DNA of 64,000 bases from Marinovum sp034669705 (lineage in GTDB: Bacteria > Pseudomonadota > Alphaproteobacteria > Rhodobacterales > Rhodobacteraceae), in the NCBI RefSeq assembly GCF_034669705.1, contig NZ_JAXMOR010000015.1, positions 51,874 through 115,873 on the forward strand. Direction: 5' to 3'. The notes beneath the pieces are model-generated. The model worked only from the letters and a program-made list of their open reading frames with translations. It was not told the DNA's origin and ran no database searches. Of the stretch, positions 9,362 to 18,446 are shown one piece after another. The position numbers and the translations under genes are program-made. Position 1 is the first letter of the stretch. The number at the start of each line of letters is the position of its first letter.

Positions 9362-9809
9362 TGACCTGTCATCCCCGATATGGCCGCTGGATTCAATCGA
9401 AAGCACTGGCAGGGTGATGAAATTACGCGTGAACGCCCGTTGCGACGGCGCAGCAAACTGCGCGCGACAGAGGTGTGTTTCAGGCCGGGTGCGGCCCTGT
9501 CAGCGCCGGTGCGGCGCATGAGGGAGGAAACAGGCGCGAGACTTGCGGCGGCGGGACCGGGCAGGCCCGGGGCGGCACGTTGAAACGGGAAAACGACAGA
9601 TGACACCCGCACAGAGCGATCTCCGCCCTATGAGATGCGCGGGTCTGTGGGGGCGGTGGGTTGCAAACCCACCCTACGGGACATGCGGCTTTGGGATCGC
9701 TTGTTGTTGATCCACCCTTCGGGGTGCGCTGCATTTCGGGACCGTGGGATGCGACCCGCCCCGGCATCGCTCCGCTGCGTAGGGTGGGTTTGCAACCCAC
9801 CGCCGCGGG
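9362..9809. other. 448-bp gap between xerC and pcs, with an inverted-repeat element
   Basis: No convincing gene is seen. The right half (9652-9804) is a 153-bp inverted-repeat element, listed separately. The left half has no recognised structure and would contain the promoter of the minus-strand pcs. Confidence 0.6.
9652..9804. repeat. 153-bp element with 27-nt perfect terminal inverted repeats
   Basis: Arm 9652-9678 is perfectly complementary to 9778-9804. Each arm is itself a palindrome around GGTGGGTTGCAAACCCACC. The interior includes CCACCCTTCGGGGTGCG. The right arm ends 5 bp from the xerC stop. The core GTAGGGTGGGTTTGCAACCC motif resembles a widespread proteobacterial intergenic repeat. 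It could be a non-autonomous mobile element or a terminator-like stem. Confidence 0.75.
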
Positions 9810-10745
9810 CTAGCCGGCCTTCGGATGCGCCCTGTCATACACCTCGAGGAGCCGCGCGCTGTCGATGCCGGTGTAGCCTTGGGTGGTGCTCAGCGAGGCA
9901 TGGCCGAGCAGCTCCTGGATCGCCCGAAGGTCGCCGCCGGCGTTGAGCAGATGGGTGGCAAAGCTGTGGCGCATGGCGTGCGGCGTCGCGGTGGCAGGCA
10001 AGCCGAGCTGCAGGCGGGCCTGCTGCATCGCCTTCTGCACCAGCCGCGGGTTCAGCCGGCCGCCCCGCGCACCGAGAAACAGCGGCGCATCAGCGTCGAG
10101 GTCGAAGGGGCAGAGCGCCAGATAGCCATCGACGGCGCGGGCGGCGACTGGGATCACCGGCACGATCCGCTCCTTCTGGCCCTTGCCCAGCACCCGCAGG
10201 CTGTCGCCCAGCGGTGCCGCGCCGCGGTTCAGCCCCAGTGCCTCCGAGATCCGCAGCCCGCAGCCATAGAGCAGCGTCACCACCGCCATGTCGCGGGCGG
10301 CGATCCAGCCGGTCTGGCTCTGCAGCTCGACGGTGTCGATCATCGCGCGGGCGGCGTCCTCGGCCAGCGGGCGGGGCAGCCTGCGGGTGTATTTCGGCGC
10401 CCGGGTCGAGAGCACGGCGGTCGGCTCGAAGCCCTCGCGCTCGGCCAACCAGCGGTAGAAGCTTTTGACCGCCGAGAGCTTGCGCGCCAGCGTCCGCGGC
10501 CCGACATCGGGGCCGCGGGTATGCGCCATCCAGGCGCGCATGTCGCGCAGGGTGATCCGCGACAGCGGGCCGAGGCCCTGGGTGCCGCCGTGGTACTCGG
10601 TCATGAAGGCGAGAAAGCCCAGCACGTCGGCGCGGTAAGCCTCGACGGTGTTCTCGGCCCGGCCCTTGAGGGCGCGGGCCTGGGTCAGCCAGTCGTCCAG
10701 CGCATCGCGCGCTGCCGGAGAGATGAAGGTGGCCGGCGCGCTCAC
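9810..10745 (-). CDS. xerC: Tyrosine recombinase XerC
   Basis: 311 residues. Resolves chromosome dimers at dif together with XerD. The N-terminal core-binding domain is about residues 10-100. The catalytic domain carries the Arg in CGLRISEALGL, the Lys in GKGQKERIV, HAMRHSFATHLL, LLGHASLSTTQGYT and the nucleophile Tyr in GYTG. It starts with GTG inside the stop of the DUF484 gene (GTGA overlap), the usual alphaproteobacterial DUF484-xerC pairing. Confidence 0.94.
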   Translation of the reverse strand: MSAPATFISPAARDALDDWLTQARALKGRAENTVEAYRADVLGFLAFMTEYHGGTQGLGPLSRITLRDMRAWMAHTRGPDVGPRTLARKLSAVKSFYRWLAEREGFEPTAVLSTRAPKYTRRLPRPLAEDAARAMIDTVELQSQTGWIAARDMAVVTLLYGCGLRISEALGLNRGAAPLGDSLRVLGKGQKERIVPVIPVAARAVDGYLALCPFDLDADAPLFLGARGGRLNPRLVQKAMQQARLQLGLPATATPHAMRHSFATHLLNAGGDLRAIQELLGHASLSTTQGYTGIDSARLLEVYDRAHPKAG

Positions 10746-11452
10746 GCCAGCCAGCGGCGCATGGCGCGCTCGAAGACGCCGGCAAAGAAGGCCAGCAGGT
10801 CGGTGCCCTGTTGCGGGGTGAAGAGATGCGGATCCTCGGCGCCGAGCGACAGCATGCCGGGCAGCCGTCCCTCGCCGAGATCAAGCACCAGGCAGGCCTC
10901 CGAGCGGATGTCGCCGGCGCGGGCGCCAAACAGCGCCGGGTCGCCGGTCGCGAGCTGGCGCAGGGTGACCGGGCGCAGCCCGCCCATCCGGCCCTCGGTG
11001 ACATAGTTCGAGACATAGCCCGGCTCGGCCACCATCAGCACGTCGCCCAGCCGTCTGAGCGCCGGGTCGTCCTCGGCGCGTTCCGCGCTTTCCAGCACCA
11101 GCCGCACCGCGTCGACCCGCAGGATATCGGCCACCTCACCGCCGAGACCGCGCAGGAAGGTCTCGAAATCCACCGGATCGAGCATGCGCAGGATGGCGCG
11201 GTGCACCTGGTTGGTGCCGGCGAGGTTCTCGTAGGCGGCGGCGATGACGCTGCGGTGGGTGTCCTCGAGCCGGTCGAGCCGACGTTCGAGCCGTTCCATG
11301 GCAATGCCGCGGAGGTCGACGATATTGCTGCCCATGGCCTTTTCGTTGGCGGCGATCAGCGCATGCATCAGGTCCTTGTCGTCAAGGATCACCGAGGGGC
11401 GCGAGATGATCCTGGCGCGGAGGTCGTCGTCGATCTTTAGGCTGGAGGTCAT
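10742..11452 (-). CDS. DUF484 family protein (GAF-like)
   Basis: 236 residues. An N-terminal helical part includes RLERRLDRLEDTHRSVIAAA and is followed by a GAF-like domain with VLMVAEPGYVSNYVTEGR and the C-terminal GMLSLGAEDPHLFTPQQGTDLLAFF. Family function is unknown, but the gene is very commonly next to xerC in proteobacteria. AAAGGGAC ribosome site before the ATG. It overlaps xerC by 4 nt and is the first gene of the pair. Confidence 0.9.
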   Translation of the reverse strand: MTSSLKIDDDLRARIISRPSVILDDKDLMHALIAANEKAMGSNIVDLRGIAMERLERRLDRLEDTHRSVIAAAYENLAGTNQVHRAILRMLDPVDFETFLRGLGGEVADILRVDAVRLVLESAERAEDDPALRRLGDVLMVAEPGYVSNYVTEGRMGGLRPVTLRQLATGDPALFGARAGDIRSEACLVLDLGEGRLPGMLSLGAEDPHLFTPQQGTDLLAFFAGVFERAMRRWLA

Positions 11453-11776
11453 GCGTGTCCCTTTGGCGAATCCCTGGCTGGTTGCCGGAGGCTAGCAGGC
11501 GCCGGTGCGGTTTTCGCCAGCTTTTCGAGCGGCTTTGACGGTTTTCTTCAGGTTGTGCCTTTCTGTCAACGGTGGGGTTGCGACGGCTGTGGAGAACGCC
11601 GGCGGGGGCGTTTCGGGCCGGCGGCGGGAGTGCGGGGCCAGCCCCTCAAGCTCCCCGGGTATATTTGGGGCCGGAAGAAGGGCGGGACGCGCCCGCGCCG
11701 CGGGGGACCGGCTTGGCAATCGGGGGTGGGTGGCATACCTCTCGGCTGAGATGACAGGCGTGAGGGGCAGGGCCGG
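11453..11776. other. Intergenic region between DUF484 and priA
   Basis: No gene seen. It contains copy 2 of the GAAGAAGG box (11630-11682) and a weak TTGGCA (11713) / ATACCT (11735) pair that could be the priA promoter. Confidence 0.55.
11630..11682 (+). repeat. Dispersed GC-hairpin/GAAGAAGG box, copy 2
   Basis: A GGGGCCAGCCCC hairpin is followed by CTCCCCGGGTATATTTGGGG and GGAAGAAGG. It matches copy 1 at 3845-3902 in order and orientation. It ends about 94 nt before the priA ATG, nearly the same distance as copy 1 from purE. Confidence 0.65.
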
Positions 11777-13975
11777 ATGAGCCGCAGCTATTTCGACGAA
11801 GGCGACCGGATCGGGGTGCTGCTGACCCAGGCGATGGGCGATCTGGCCGGCGTGCTGGATTACCTCGCGCCGGAGGGCGGCTGTCACCTCGGCGCCTTTG
11901 TCGAGGTGCCGCTGGGACCGCGGCGGATGCTGGGGGTGGTCTGGGGCGAGGGCGAGGGCGGGTTTGACCGCGCCAAGCTGCGGCCGGTCTTGCGGGTGCT
12001 CGATGCGGCGCCGATGCGCGACGGCATGCGCGCCTTTCTGACCCGCGCCGGCGCCTACACGCTGACGCCGCTGCCGGCGATGCTGCGGCTGGCAACCCGG
12101 GCGCCGGGCCTGGGCGCACCGCCGGGCAGCCGCAAGGTCTATCGCCGCGGCGAGGGGCTGCCCGATCGCGACACCAAGGCGCGGCGGGCGGTGCTCGAGG
12201 TGCTCGAGGACTATGGCGGGCTGAGTTTCACCCTCAAGGAGCTGGCCGAGATGGCCGGGGTCTCGACCTCTGTGGTCAAGGGGCTGGCGGCGCAGGGCGT
12301 GGTGTTCGAGGAGGAGGCGCCGCGCGACACGCCCTACCTGCCGCTCGATCCCGCCCTGCCGGGCAAGGCGCTGACCGATGACCAGGCGGGGGCGGTGGCG
12401 CATCTGCAGGACGGCGCGGCGCAGGGCTATTCGACGACGCTTTTGCGCGGGGTCACCGGGTCGGGCAAGACCGAGGTCTATCTCGAGGCGGTCGCCGAGT
12501 GCCTGCGGCGCGGCCGACAGGCGCTGGTGCTCTTGCCCGAAATCGCGCTGACCCAGGAGTTCCTCACCCGGGTCGAGGCGCGGTTTGGCGCCAAGCCGGC
12601 GGAATGGCACTCGGGCATCACCCAGACCGAGCGGCGGCGCTGCTGGAAGATGGTCGGCGAGGGCGGCGCGCAGATGGTGGTGGGCGCGCGGTCCTCGTTG
12701 TTCCTGCCGTTCCGCGACCTCGGGCTGATCGTCGTCGATGAGGAGCATGACACCTCCTACAAGCAGGGCGACGGGGTGCTCTACAATGCGCGCGACATGG
12801 CGGTGCTGCGCGCCTCGCTGGAGGAGGCACAGGTGGTGCTGGCCTCGGCCACACCCTCGCTGGAGAGCTGGGCCAATGCGCAGGCCGGCAAATACACGCG
12901 GATCGAGCTGACCTCGCGGTTCGGCGAGGCGGTGCTGCCGGAGATGCGGGCGATCGACATGCGGGCCGAGAGCCTGCCGTCAGATCGCTGGGTGTCGCCG
13001 ACGTTGCAGAAGGCGGTTGAGGCGCGGCTCGAGCGGGGCGAGCAGTCGCTTCTCTTCATCAACCGGCGTGGTTATGCGCCGATCACGCTCTGCCGCGCCT
13101 GCGGTCACCAGATCGAATGCCCGCAATGCGACGCGCGGATGGTCGAGCACCGGTTTCTCAAGCGGCTGGTCTGCCATCAGTGCGGCGAGAGCACGGCGGT
13201 GCCCGGGGCCTGCCCCTCCTGCGAGGCCGAAGACCGGCTGGCCGCCGTCGGGCCTGGGGTCGAGCGGCTGACCGAGGAGGCGGTGGCGCTGTTTCCGCAG
13301 GCGCGGGTGGCGACGCTCTCGTCTGACATGTACGGCTCGGCCCGGGCGCTGAAGGCGCAGATCGAGGAGATTGCCGGCGGCGGGGCCGATATCATCATCG
13401 GCACCCAGCTGGTGGCCAAGGGGCACAACTTTCCACTCTTGACGCTGGTGGGCGTGATCGATGCCGACCTCGGGTTGCATGGCTCTGACCTGCGCGCCGC
13501 CGAGCGGACCTTTCAGCTGGTGCGGCAGGTGGCCGGGCGGGCCGGGCGGGCGGAAAAGCCGGGCCGGGCGCTGATCCAGACCCACCAGCCCGAGCATCCG
13601 GTGATCCGGGCGATCATCGCCGGCGACGAGGAGAGCTTCTGGCAGGCCGAGGCCGACGAGCGCCGCGCCGCGGGGGTGCCGCCCTACGGCCGGTTGGCGG
13701 GAATCATCATTTCCGCCGAGGAGGCGCAGCCGGCCTATGATCTCGGCACCGCGCTGGCGCGCAATGACGCAGCGCTGCGGCGGGTGGGCGCGCAGGTCTT
13801 TGGCCCGGCGCCCGCGCCGATTGCCCGGGTGCGCGGGCGCCACCGGGTCCGGCTGTTGGTCAAGGCCGACAAGGGGGTGGCGCTGCAGGGGGCGCTGGCC
13901 GAATGGATCGGCCAGTTCCCGCTGCGCGGCTCGCTGCGGCTGGCGGTGGATATCGATCCGCAGAGCTTTTTCTGA
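11777..13975 (+). CDS. priA: Primosomal protein N' (replication restart helicase PriA)
   Basis: 732 residues. Superfamily 2 DNA helicase that reloads the replisome at stalled forks. An N-terminal DNA-binding part covers about 1-200. Walker A is GVTGSGKTEVY (about residues 224-234) and the Walker B box is DEEH (about 320). Four CxxC pairs bind two zincs between about residues 438 and 481 (CRAC, CPQC, CHQC, CPSC). The helicase end has QVAGRAGRAEKPG. Full length. Convergent with the beta-glucosidase, with only 15 bp between stops and no clear terminator. Confidence 0.96.
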   Translation: MSRSYFDEGDRIGVLLTQAMGDLAGVLDYLAPEGGCHLGAFVEVPLGPRRMLGVVWGEGEGGFDRAKLRPVLRVLDAAPMRDGMRAFLTRAGAYTLTPLPAMLRLATRAPGLGAPPGSRKVYRRGEGLPDRDTKARRAVLEVLEDYGGLSFTLKELAEMAGVSTSVVKGLAAQGVVFEEEAPRDTPYLPLDPALPGKALTDDQAGAVAHLQDGAAQGYSTTLLRGVTGSGKTEVYLEAVAECLRRGRQALVLLPEIALTQEFLTRVEARFGAKPAEWHSGITQTERRRCWKMVGEGGAQMVVGARSSLFLPFRDLGLIVVDEEHDTSYKQGDGVLYNARDMAVLRASLEEAQVVLASATPSLESWANAQAGKYTRIELTSRFGEAVLPEMRAIDMRAESLPSDRWVSPTLQKAVEARLERGEQSLLFINRRGYAPITLCRACGHQIECPQCDARMVEHRFLKRLVCHQCGESTAVPGACPSCEAEDRLAAVGPGVERLTEEAVALFPQARVATLSSDMYGSARALKAQIEEIAGGGADIIIGTQLVAKGHNFPLLTLVGVIDADLGLHGSDLRAAERTFQLVRQVAGRAGRAEKPGRALIQTHQPEHPVIRAIIAGDEESFWQAEADERRAAGVPPYGRLAGIIISAEEAQPAYDLGTALARNDAALRRVGAQVFGPAPAPIARVRGRHRVRLLVKADKGVALQGALAEWIGQFPLRGSLRLAVDIDPQSFF

Positions 13976-13990
13976 CGCGCGGGCCGTCAG

Positions 13991-15328
13991 CTAGCGCGCC
14001 AGCGCGCGGGACAGCGCGTGGTAGGAGGCCTTTGGCGTGCGCTTTTGCGTGTCGTAATCGACGTGGACGATGCCGAAGCGCTTGGCATAGCCGAAGGCCC
14101 ATTCGTAGTTGTCCAAGAGCGACCAGTAGAAGAAGCCGCGCAGGTCGACGCCCTCGGCGATGGCCTCGCGGGCGGCGGCAAGGTGGCCGTCGATAAAGCC
14201 CATGCGCACCGGGTCATGGAGCGCGCCGCCTTCGAGGATGTCATCGCCTGCCATGCCGTTCTCGGTGACGTAGATCGGCAGACCGCGGGCCGGGCCTTGC
14301 CCCATCCGGACGAGAAACTCGCGCAGCCCTTCGGGGCGGATTTCCCAGCCCATGGCGGTTTTCGGCAGCGTGCCTTCGATCGCGCGACAGGCGGGCCAGG
14401 GCATGTCGGGCGCATCGGCATAGAGCGCGCGGGTGTAGTAGTTGACCCCAAGCCAGTCGAGCGGCTGGGCGATGGTGTCCAAGTCGTCCTGCCAGCCTGC
14501 GGGCATATGCGGGCCGATGCCGTCGAGCACCTCTTGCGGATAGCCCTGGCCGGTCATCGCCTCGATGAACCAGCGGTTGAAGATCGCATCGGCGCGGCCG
14601 GCGGCGGCGATGTCTGCGGGCGTGTCGGTTGCGGGGCTGGCGGTCTCGAAGTTGAGCACGATGCCGAGATCCTTCGCGCCCTTGGCGCGCAACGCCTGCA
14701 TCGCGGTGCCATGGGCCAGCAGCACGTGGTGCATGGCATGGGCGGCGGCGCGGATGTCGCGCAGGCCGGGCGCATGGACGCCGACGAAATGCGACAGCCA
14801 GGCGACGCACCAGGGCTCGTTGATGGTGGCGGTGGCGGCGACGCGGTCGCCGATGCGGTCATAGACCACCTCGGCATAGTTCGAAAACCAGCCGGCGATG
14901 TCGCGATTGGTCCAGCCGCCCTTCATTGCCAGAACCGCGGGCAGGTCCCAGTGATAAAGCGTGAGATATGGCTTCATGCCGCGCTCGAGCACACCGTCGA
15001 CCAGCCGGTCGTAGAAATCCAGTCCTTCGGGGTTGGGCGTACCGGTGCCGTCGGGCATCACCCGCGCCCAGGAGGTGGAGAAGCGGTAGGCGTCAAAGCC
15101 CGCCGCCTGCATCAGGTCGAGATCCTCCGGCCAGCGGTGGTAATGTTCGCAGGCGATCGAGCCGTCATCGCCGCCGACCACATTGCCGGGAGTAGCCGCA
15201 AAGCTGTCCCAATGGCTCGGGCCGGCACTGCCAAAACTGGCGCCTTCGATCTGGTAGGCGGCAGTGGCGGCTCCGAAGAGGAAGCCGGGCGGGAAATCGC
15301 TGCGGGCGCTGTGAAGATCGTCGGTCAC
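13991..15328 (-). CDS. Beta-glucosidase, glycoside hydrolase family 1
   Basis: 445 residues, cytoplasmic (no signal peptide), retaining glycosidase of the GH1 barrel family. The N-terminal FPPGFLFGAATAAYQIEGA, the acid/base Glu in TINEPW, and the nucleophile Glu in IYVTENG are all present, as are GFFYWSLLDNYEWAFGY and HVDYDTQKRTPKASY. The GTG at 15328 is chosen over an ATG at 15346 because AGGAGA lies 7 nt before it. It probably hydrolyses beta-glucosides or cellobiose-like sugars; no transporter is adjacent. Confidence 0.93.
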   Translation of the reverse strand: MTDDLHSARSDFPPGFLFGAATAAYQIEGASFGSAGPSHWDSFAATPGNVVGGDDGSIACEHYHRWPEDLDLMQAAGFDAYRFSTSWARVMPDGTGTPNPEGLDFYDRLVDGVLERGMKPYLTLYHWDLPAVLAMKGGWTNRDIAGWFSNYAEVVYDRIGDRVAATATINEPWCVAWLSHFVGVHAPGLRDIRAAAHAMHHVLLAHGTAMQALRAKGAKDLGIVLNFETASPATDTPADIAAAGRADAIFNRWFIEAMTGQGYPQEVLDGIGPHMPAGWQDDLDTIAQPLDWLGVNYYTRALYADAPDMPWPACRAIEGTLPKTAMGWEIRPEGLREFLVRMGQGPARGLPIYVTENGMAGDDILEGGALHDPVRMGFIDGHLAAAREAIAEGVDLRGFFYWSLLDNYEWAFGYAKRFGIVHVDYDTQKRTPKASYHALSRALAR

Positions 15329-15431
15329 GGGTCGGTCTCCTGTCATGGGTCAAGCGGTCGAGCGCCGCGGCGTTGGCGCAGAATGCCGAAGCCACCGCAA
15401 CAGTCAACGCGTGGATGGTAGCGCGCGGCGA

Positions 15432-16457
15432 TCAGCCGAACAGGTCGGTCTGTCCCGGCGGGCGCGGGGCGGGCAGGCCGAGGTGGGTCCAGGCCTTCTG
15501 CGCCAGCATCCGGCCGCGCGGGGTGCGCTGGATCAGGCCCTGTTGCAGAAGGTAGGGCTCGATCACCTCTTCCAGCGCATCGCGGCTTTCGCTGAGCGCG
15601 GCCGAGAGCGTTTCGATCCCCACCGGGCCACCGGCGTAATTCTCGGCAATCAGCGTGAGATAGCGCCGGTCGGCGCCGTCGAGGCCAAGGTTGTCGACGC
15701 CCAGCCGGGTCAGCGCGCCATCGGCCAGTTCGCGGGTGATGTGTCCATCGCCGTCGACCACGGCGAAATCCACCACCCGGCGCAGCAGCCGGCCGGCAAT
15801 CCGCGGCGTGCCGCGGGCGCGACGCGCAATCTCGCGCGCGCCGGCGTCATCGGCCGGCACGCCGAGCTTGATCGCGTTGCGGCTGACAATCTCGTGCAGC
15901 TCGTCGATGGTGTAGAAATTCAGCCGTGTCGGGATGCCGAAGCGGTCGCGCAGCGGCGTGGTGAGCAGGCCGAGGCGGGTGGTGGCGCCGACCAGCGTGA
16001 AGGGTTGCAGCTCGATCCGCACGGTGCGCGCCGCCGGGCCTTCGCCGATCACCAGATCGAGCTCGAAATCCTCGAGCGCCGGGTAGAGCACCTCCTCGAC
16101 CGCCGGATTGAGCCGGTGGATCTCGTCGATAAAGAGCACGTCGCGGTTTTCCAAGTTGGTCAGGATCGCCGCCAGATCGCCGGCCTTGGCCAGAACGGGA
16201 CCGGAGGTCATGCGGAAATTGACGCCGAGCTCGCGCGCCATGATCTGCGCCAGCGTCGTCTTGCCAAGGCCGGGGGGGCCGTGAAACAGCGTGTGGTCCA
16301 TCGCCTCGCCGCGCTGCCGCGCGGACTGGATGAAGACCCGCAGGTTGGCGCGCGCCTCGGCCTGGCCGATGAAATCACCAAGCTGCTGCGGCCGCAGGGC
16401 GCGGTCGTAATCCTCTGGGCGCTCTTCGGGGCGCAGGGTGGGGTCCGGTTCGCTCAT
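15432..16457 (-). CDS. ruvB: Holliday junction branch-migration ATPase RuvB
   Basis: 341 residues, AAA+ motor that drives branch migration with RuvA. Begins with the alphaproteobacterial LRPQQLGDFIGQ segment. Walker A is GPPGLGKTTLAQ, Walker B is LFIDEIHRLNP, sensor regions include GATTRLGLLTTPLRDRFG, and the C-terminal winged helix has PYLLQQGLIQRTPRGR. Third gene of ruvC-ruvA-ruvB, 42 bp after ruvA. In many proteobacteria ybgC and the tol genes follow ruvB; here a GH1 gene does. Confidence 0.97.
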   Translation of the reverse strand: MSEPDPTLRPEERPEDYDRALRPQQLGDFIGQAEARANLRVFIQSARQRGEAMDHTLFHGPPGLGKTTLAQIMARELGVNFRMTSGPVLAKAGDLAAILTNLENRDVLFIDEIHRLNPAVEEVLYPALEDFELDLVIGEGPAARTVRIELQPFTLVGATTRLGLLTTPLRDRFGIPTRLNFYTIDELHEIVSRNAIKLGVPADDAGAREIARRARGTPRIAGRLLRRVVDFAVVDGDGHITRELADGALTRLGVDNLGLDGADRRYLTLIAENYAGGPVGIETLSAALSESRDALEEVIEPYLLQQGLIQRTPRGRMLAQKAWTHLGLPAPRPPGQTDLFG

Positions 16458-16499
16458 CTCAGAGGCTCCTCAAGCCCGTGCGGGCTTTCCTCGCGCCGC

Positions 16500-17165
16500 T
16501 CATCCTTTCGGTGCCAGAAGCTTCAGCGCCGCGCGGATCAGCGCCGGGGTCTCGGCCTCGGGGTCCTCGCCTGCCGCCTGCGCCACCGCGCCCGCCGCCT
16601 CGCCGGGACCGTAGCCGAGGTTGCTCAGCGCCGAAAGCGCCTCGGCCTGGGCGTTGGAGGCCCGGGGCGCGGCTTTTGCCGGTTTCGCCGGGCGCGCCGG
16701 TGCGATCACCGCTTCCTCGACATCGCCGAGTTCGGCCGCCTGGGCGCCGCCCATGGCCATCACCGCCGGCGCCTTGTCTTTCAGCTCATGCACCACCCGC
16801 TGCGCGGTCTTGGGACCGATCCCCTTGGCCGCCTTGATTGCCGTCACGTCGCCCAATGCGATCGCCCGGCTGACGCCTTCGGGCCCCAGCGCGCCCTGGA
16901 TCGCCAGCGCCGCCTTGGCGCCGACACCCTGCACGGTGAGCAGCAGCCGGTGCCACTCCTTCTCGACCAGAGAGGGGAAGCCGTAGAGCTGCAGCAGGTC
17001 CTCGCGCACCACCATGTCGGTGTAGAGCGCCACCGCCTCGCCGGGGCCGGGCAGGGTGGCCAGGGTGCGTTCTGAGCAATAGACTACGTAGCCCACGCCG
17101 CGCACGTCGAGCAGCACGTGATCCTCGCCGCGGTAATCGATCCGACCCGAGAGCTTGCCGATCAT
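16500..17165 (-). CDS. ruvA: Holliday junction DNA helicase subunit RuvA
   Basis: 221 residues. Tetrameric protein that holds the Holliday junction and recruits RuvB. N-terminal OB domain starts MIGKLSGRIDYRGEDHVLLD. The helix-hairpin-helix region is VQGVGAKAALAIQG and AKGIGPKTAQRVVHELKDK. The C-terminal RuvB-binding domain has ALSNLGYGPGEAAGAV. A much longer frame runs upstream through ruvC, but the true ATG overlaps the ruvC stop as ATGA (17162-17165). Confidence 0.96.
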   Translation of the reverse strand: MIGKLSGRIDYRGEDHVLLDVRGVGYVVYCSERTLATLPGPGEAVALYTDMVVREDLLQLYGFPSLVEKEWHRLLLTVQGVGAKAALAIQGALGPEGVSRAIALGDVTAIKAAKGIGPKTAQRVVHELKDKAPAVMAMGGAQAAELGDVEEAVIAPARPAKPAKAAPRASNAQAEALSALSNLGYGPGEAAGAVAQAAGEDPEAETPALIRAALKLLAPKG

Positions 17166-17653
17166 CGGGCCACCTCGCGCAGCGCCGGCGAGCGGAAATA
17201 GAGCGCATGGGTGATGGCGATGGCCAGCGCGTCGGCTGCGTCCGGGCCGGCCAGCACCACGCCGGGCAATTGCATCCTGACCATGTGGGCCACCTGTTTC
17301 TTGTCCGCGTGTCCGACGCCGACCACGCATTTCTTGACCGCGTTGGGGGCGTATTCGCCGACCGCGAGCCCGGCCTGCGCCGGCACCAAGAGCGCGATGC
17401 CGCGGGCCTGGCCCAGTTTCAGCGTCGCCACCGCATCCTTGTTGACGAAGGTCTGTTCCACCGCCGCCGTGGTCGGGGCAAACCGCGCCAGCACCGCCGA
17501 GAGCTGGTCGTGCAGCGACACCAGCCGGCAGGCGAGATCGCGGCCCTCCGAGTGGCAGACGCCGTTGCCCACATGCGACAGCTTGTTGCCGGTGACGTCG
17601 ATCACGCCCCAGCCCAGGTTGCGCAAACCCGGATCGATGCCCAGAACCCGCAT
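17162..17653 (-). CDS. ruvC: Crossover junction endodeoxyribonuclease RuvC
   Basis: 163 residues. Resolves Holliday junctions by symmetric nicks. Catalytic acids are visible in GIDPGLRNLGWG (Asp7), AAVEQTFVN (Glu) and the C-terminal DAADALAIAITHA. First gene of the ruvCAB operon, coupled to ruvA by a 4-nt overlap. The 343-bp upstream gap separates it from the divergent DUF1127 gene and must hold its promoter. Confidence 0.96.
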   Translation of the reverse strand: MRVLGIDPGLRNLGWGVIDVTGNKLSHVGNGVCHSEGRDLACRLVSLHDQLSAVLARFAPTTAAVEQTFVNKDAVATLKLGQARGIALLVPAQAGLAVGEYAPNAVKKCVVGVGHADKKQVAHMVRMQLPGVVLAGPDAADALAIAITHALYFRSPALREVAR

Positions 17654-17996
17654 GACTGCCCCGTTTGTTGCTTTTTTGCCTCGCTAGCACGAACCGGGAA
17701 CAAAGGCCAATCTTATCCGGCAGCCCCGGCGCAAGGCTCCGTCCCGTGACCCTGGCGCATCGGTAGGTCCGTCGGTGGCGCATCCGCACCACCCGGAAGC
17801 GACATGCAAATGGCCGAAAGCGACATCGAAAACCGTAATTTATTGATTTGTTTCAGAGTCTTGTCGGGACGGCAAGCCATGCGGAAAACGCATATGGGGA
17901 TTGCAATCACGTCGCTTGCGGGGGCCGATTTTGCCCATTAATTGCGCAGAATGAAAACACGCGCCGCCATGGCGCTTTAGCCCAGGAGCGAAAACA
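17654..17996. other. Divergent intergenic region ruvC / DUF1127
   Basis: 343 bp with no gene. It includes a locally AT-rich stretch near 17830-17860 and 17930-17960, unusual in this GC-rich window, and a good AGGAGCG ribosome site for the DUF1127 gene. No promoter pair is clear enough to call. Confidence 0.55.
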
Positions 17997-18212
17997 ATGG
18001 CAGTATCCGAACAGAGCCACGCCCATATCGCCATTGCCGGCGTTGCCGAACGCATCGGTCGCGTCATCATTGCCATGATCTCGGCCGTGCAGGAATGGAA
18101 CGACGCCCGCCAGACCCGGACGATGCTGTCGAAACTGACCGCAGCCGAGCTCGACGACATTGGCCTGACCCGCGCCGATATCGACCGTGTGGCGCGCGAC
18201 GGCGCGCGCTGA
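17997..18212 (+). CDS. DUF1127 family small protein
   Basis: 71 residues. The C-terminal DUF1127 motif is SKLTAAELDDIGLTRADIDRV, preceded by a helical part. DUF1127 (YjiS-like) proteins are short, often basic, and abundant in alphaproteobacteria. Some are reported to act in phosphate homeostasis or RNA metabolism; the role of this one is unknown. AGGAGCG ribosome site, and a clear downstream terminator at 18238-18268, so it is monocistronic. Confidence 0.88.
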   Translation: MAVSEQSHAHIAIAGVAERIGRVIIAMISAVQEWNDARQTRTMLSKLTAAELDDIGLTRADIDRVARDGAR

Positions 18213-18237
18213 GAGTACCTGCATGCAACCGGTTTCG

Positions 18238-18268
18238 GGCCGCGCCTTCAGATGAAGTCGCGGCCTTT
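18238..18268 (+). terminator. Terminator of the DUF1127 gene
   Basis: GGCCGCG (18238-18244) pairs with CGCGGCC (18259-18265). An inner CTTC/GAAG stem extends the hairpin, and TTTACTCGTT follows. Confidence 0.65.
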
Positions 18269-18446
18269 ACTCGTTAAAGAGGGCGGGTAAGTCCGAAAAT
18301 GCGGCTCATGTGTCTGGGTGCGTGGGGTGAGCCGCCCGAAGCCGATCCGAAAGGCCTGCGGCACGCCGGATCGGGGCACTGGTTAACCAAACTTGGCAAG
18401 CGGACCGTCACGGACCGGGGATGGCCCGGTCACCGCGGTCTGACGC

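Noticed and set aside
17166..17792. Upstream extension of the ruvA frame to 430 residues
   Set aside because: It overlaps ruvC in another frame; RuvA family length and the ATGA overlap fix the start at 17165.
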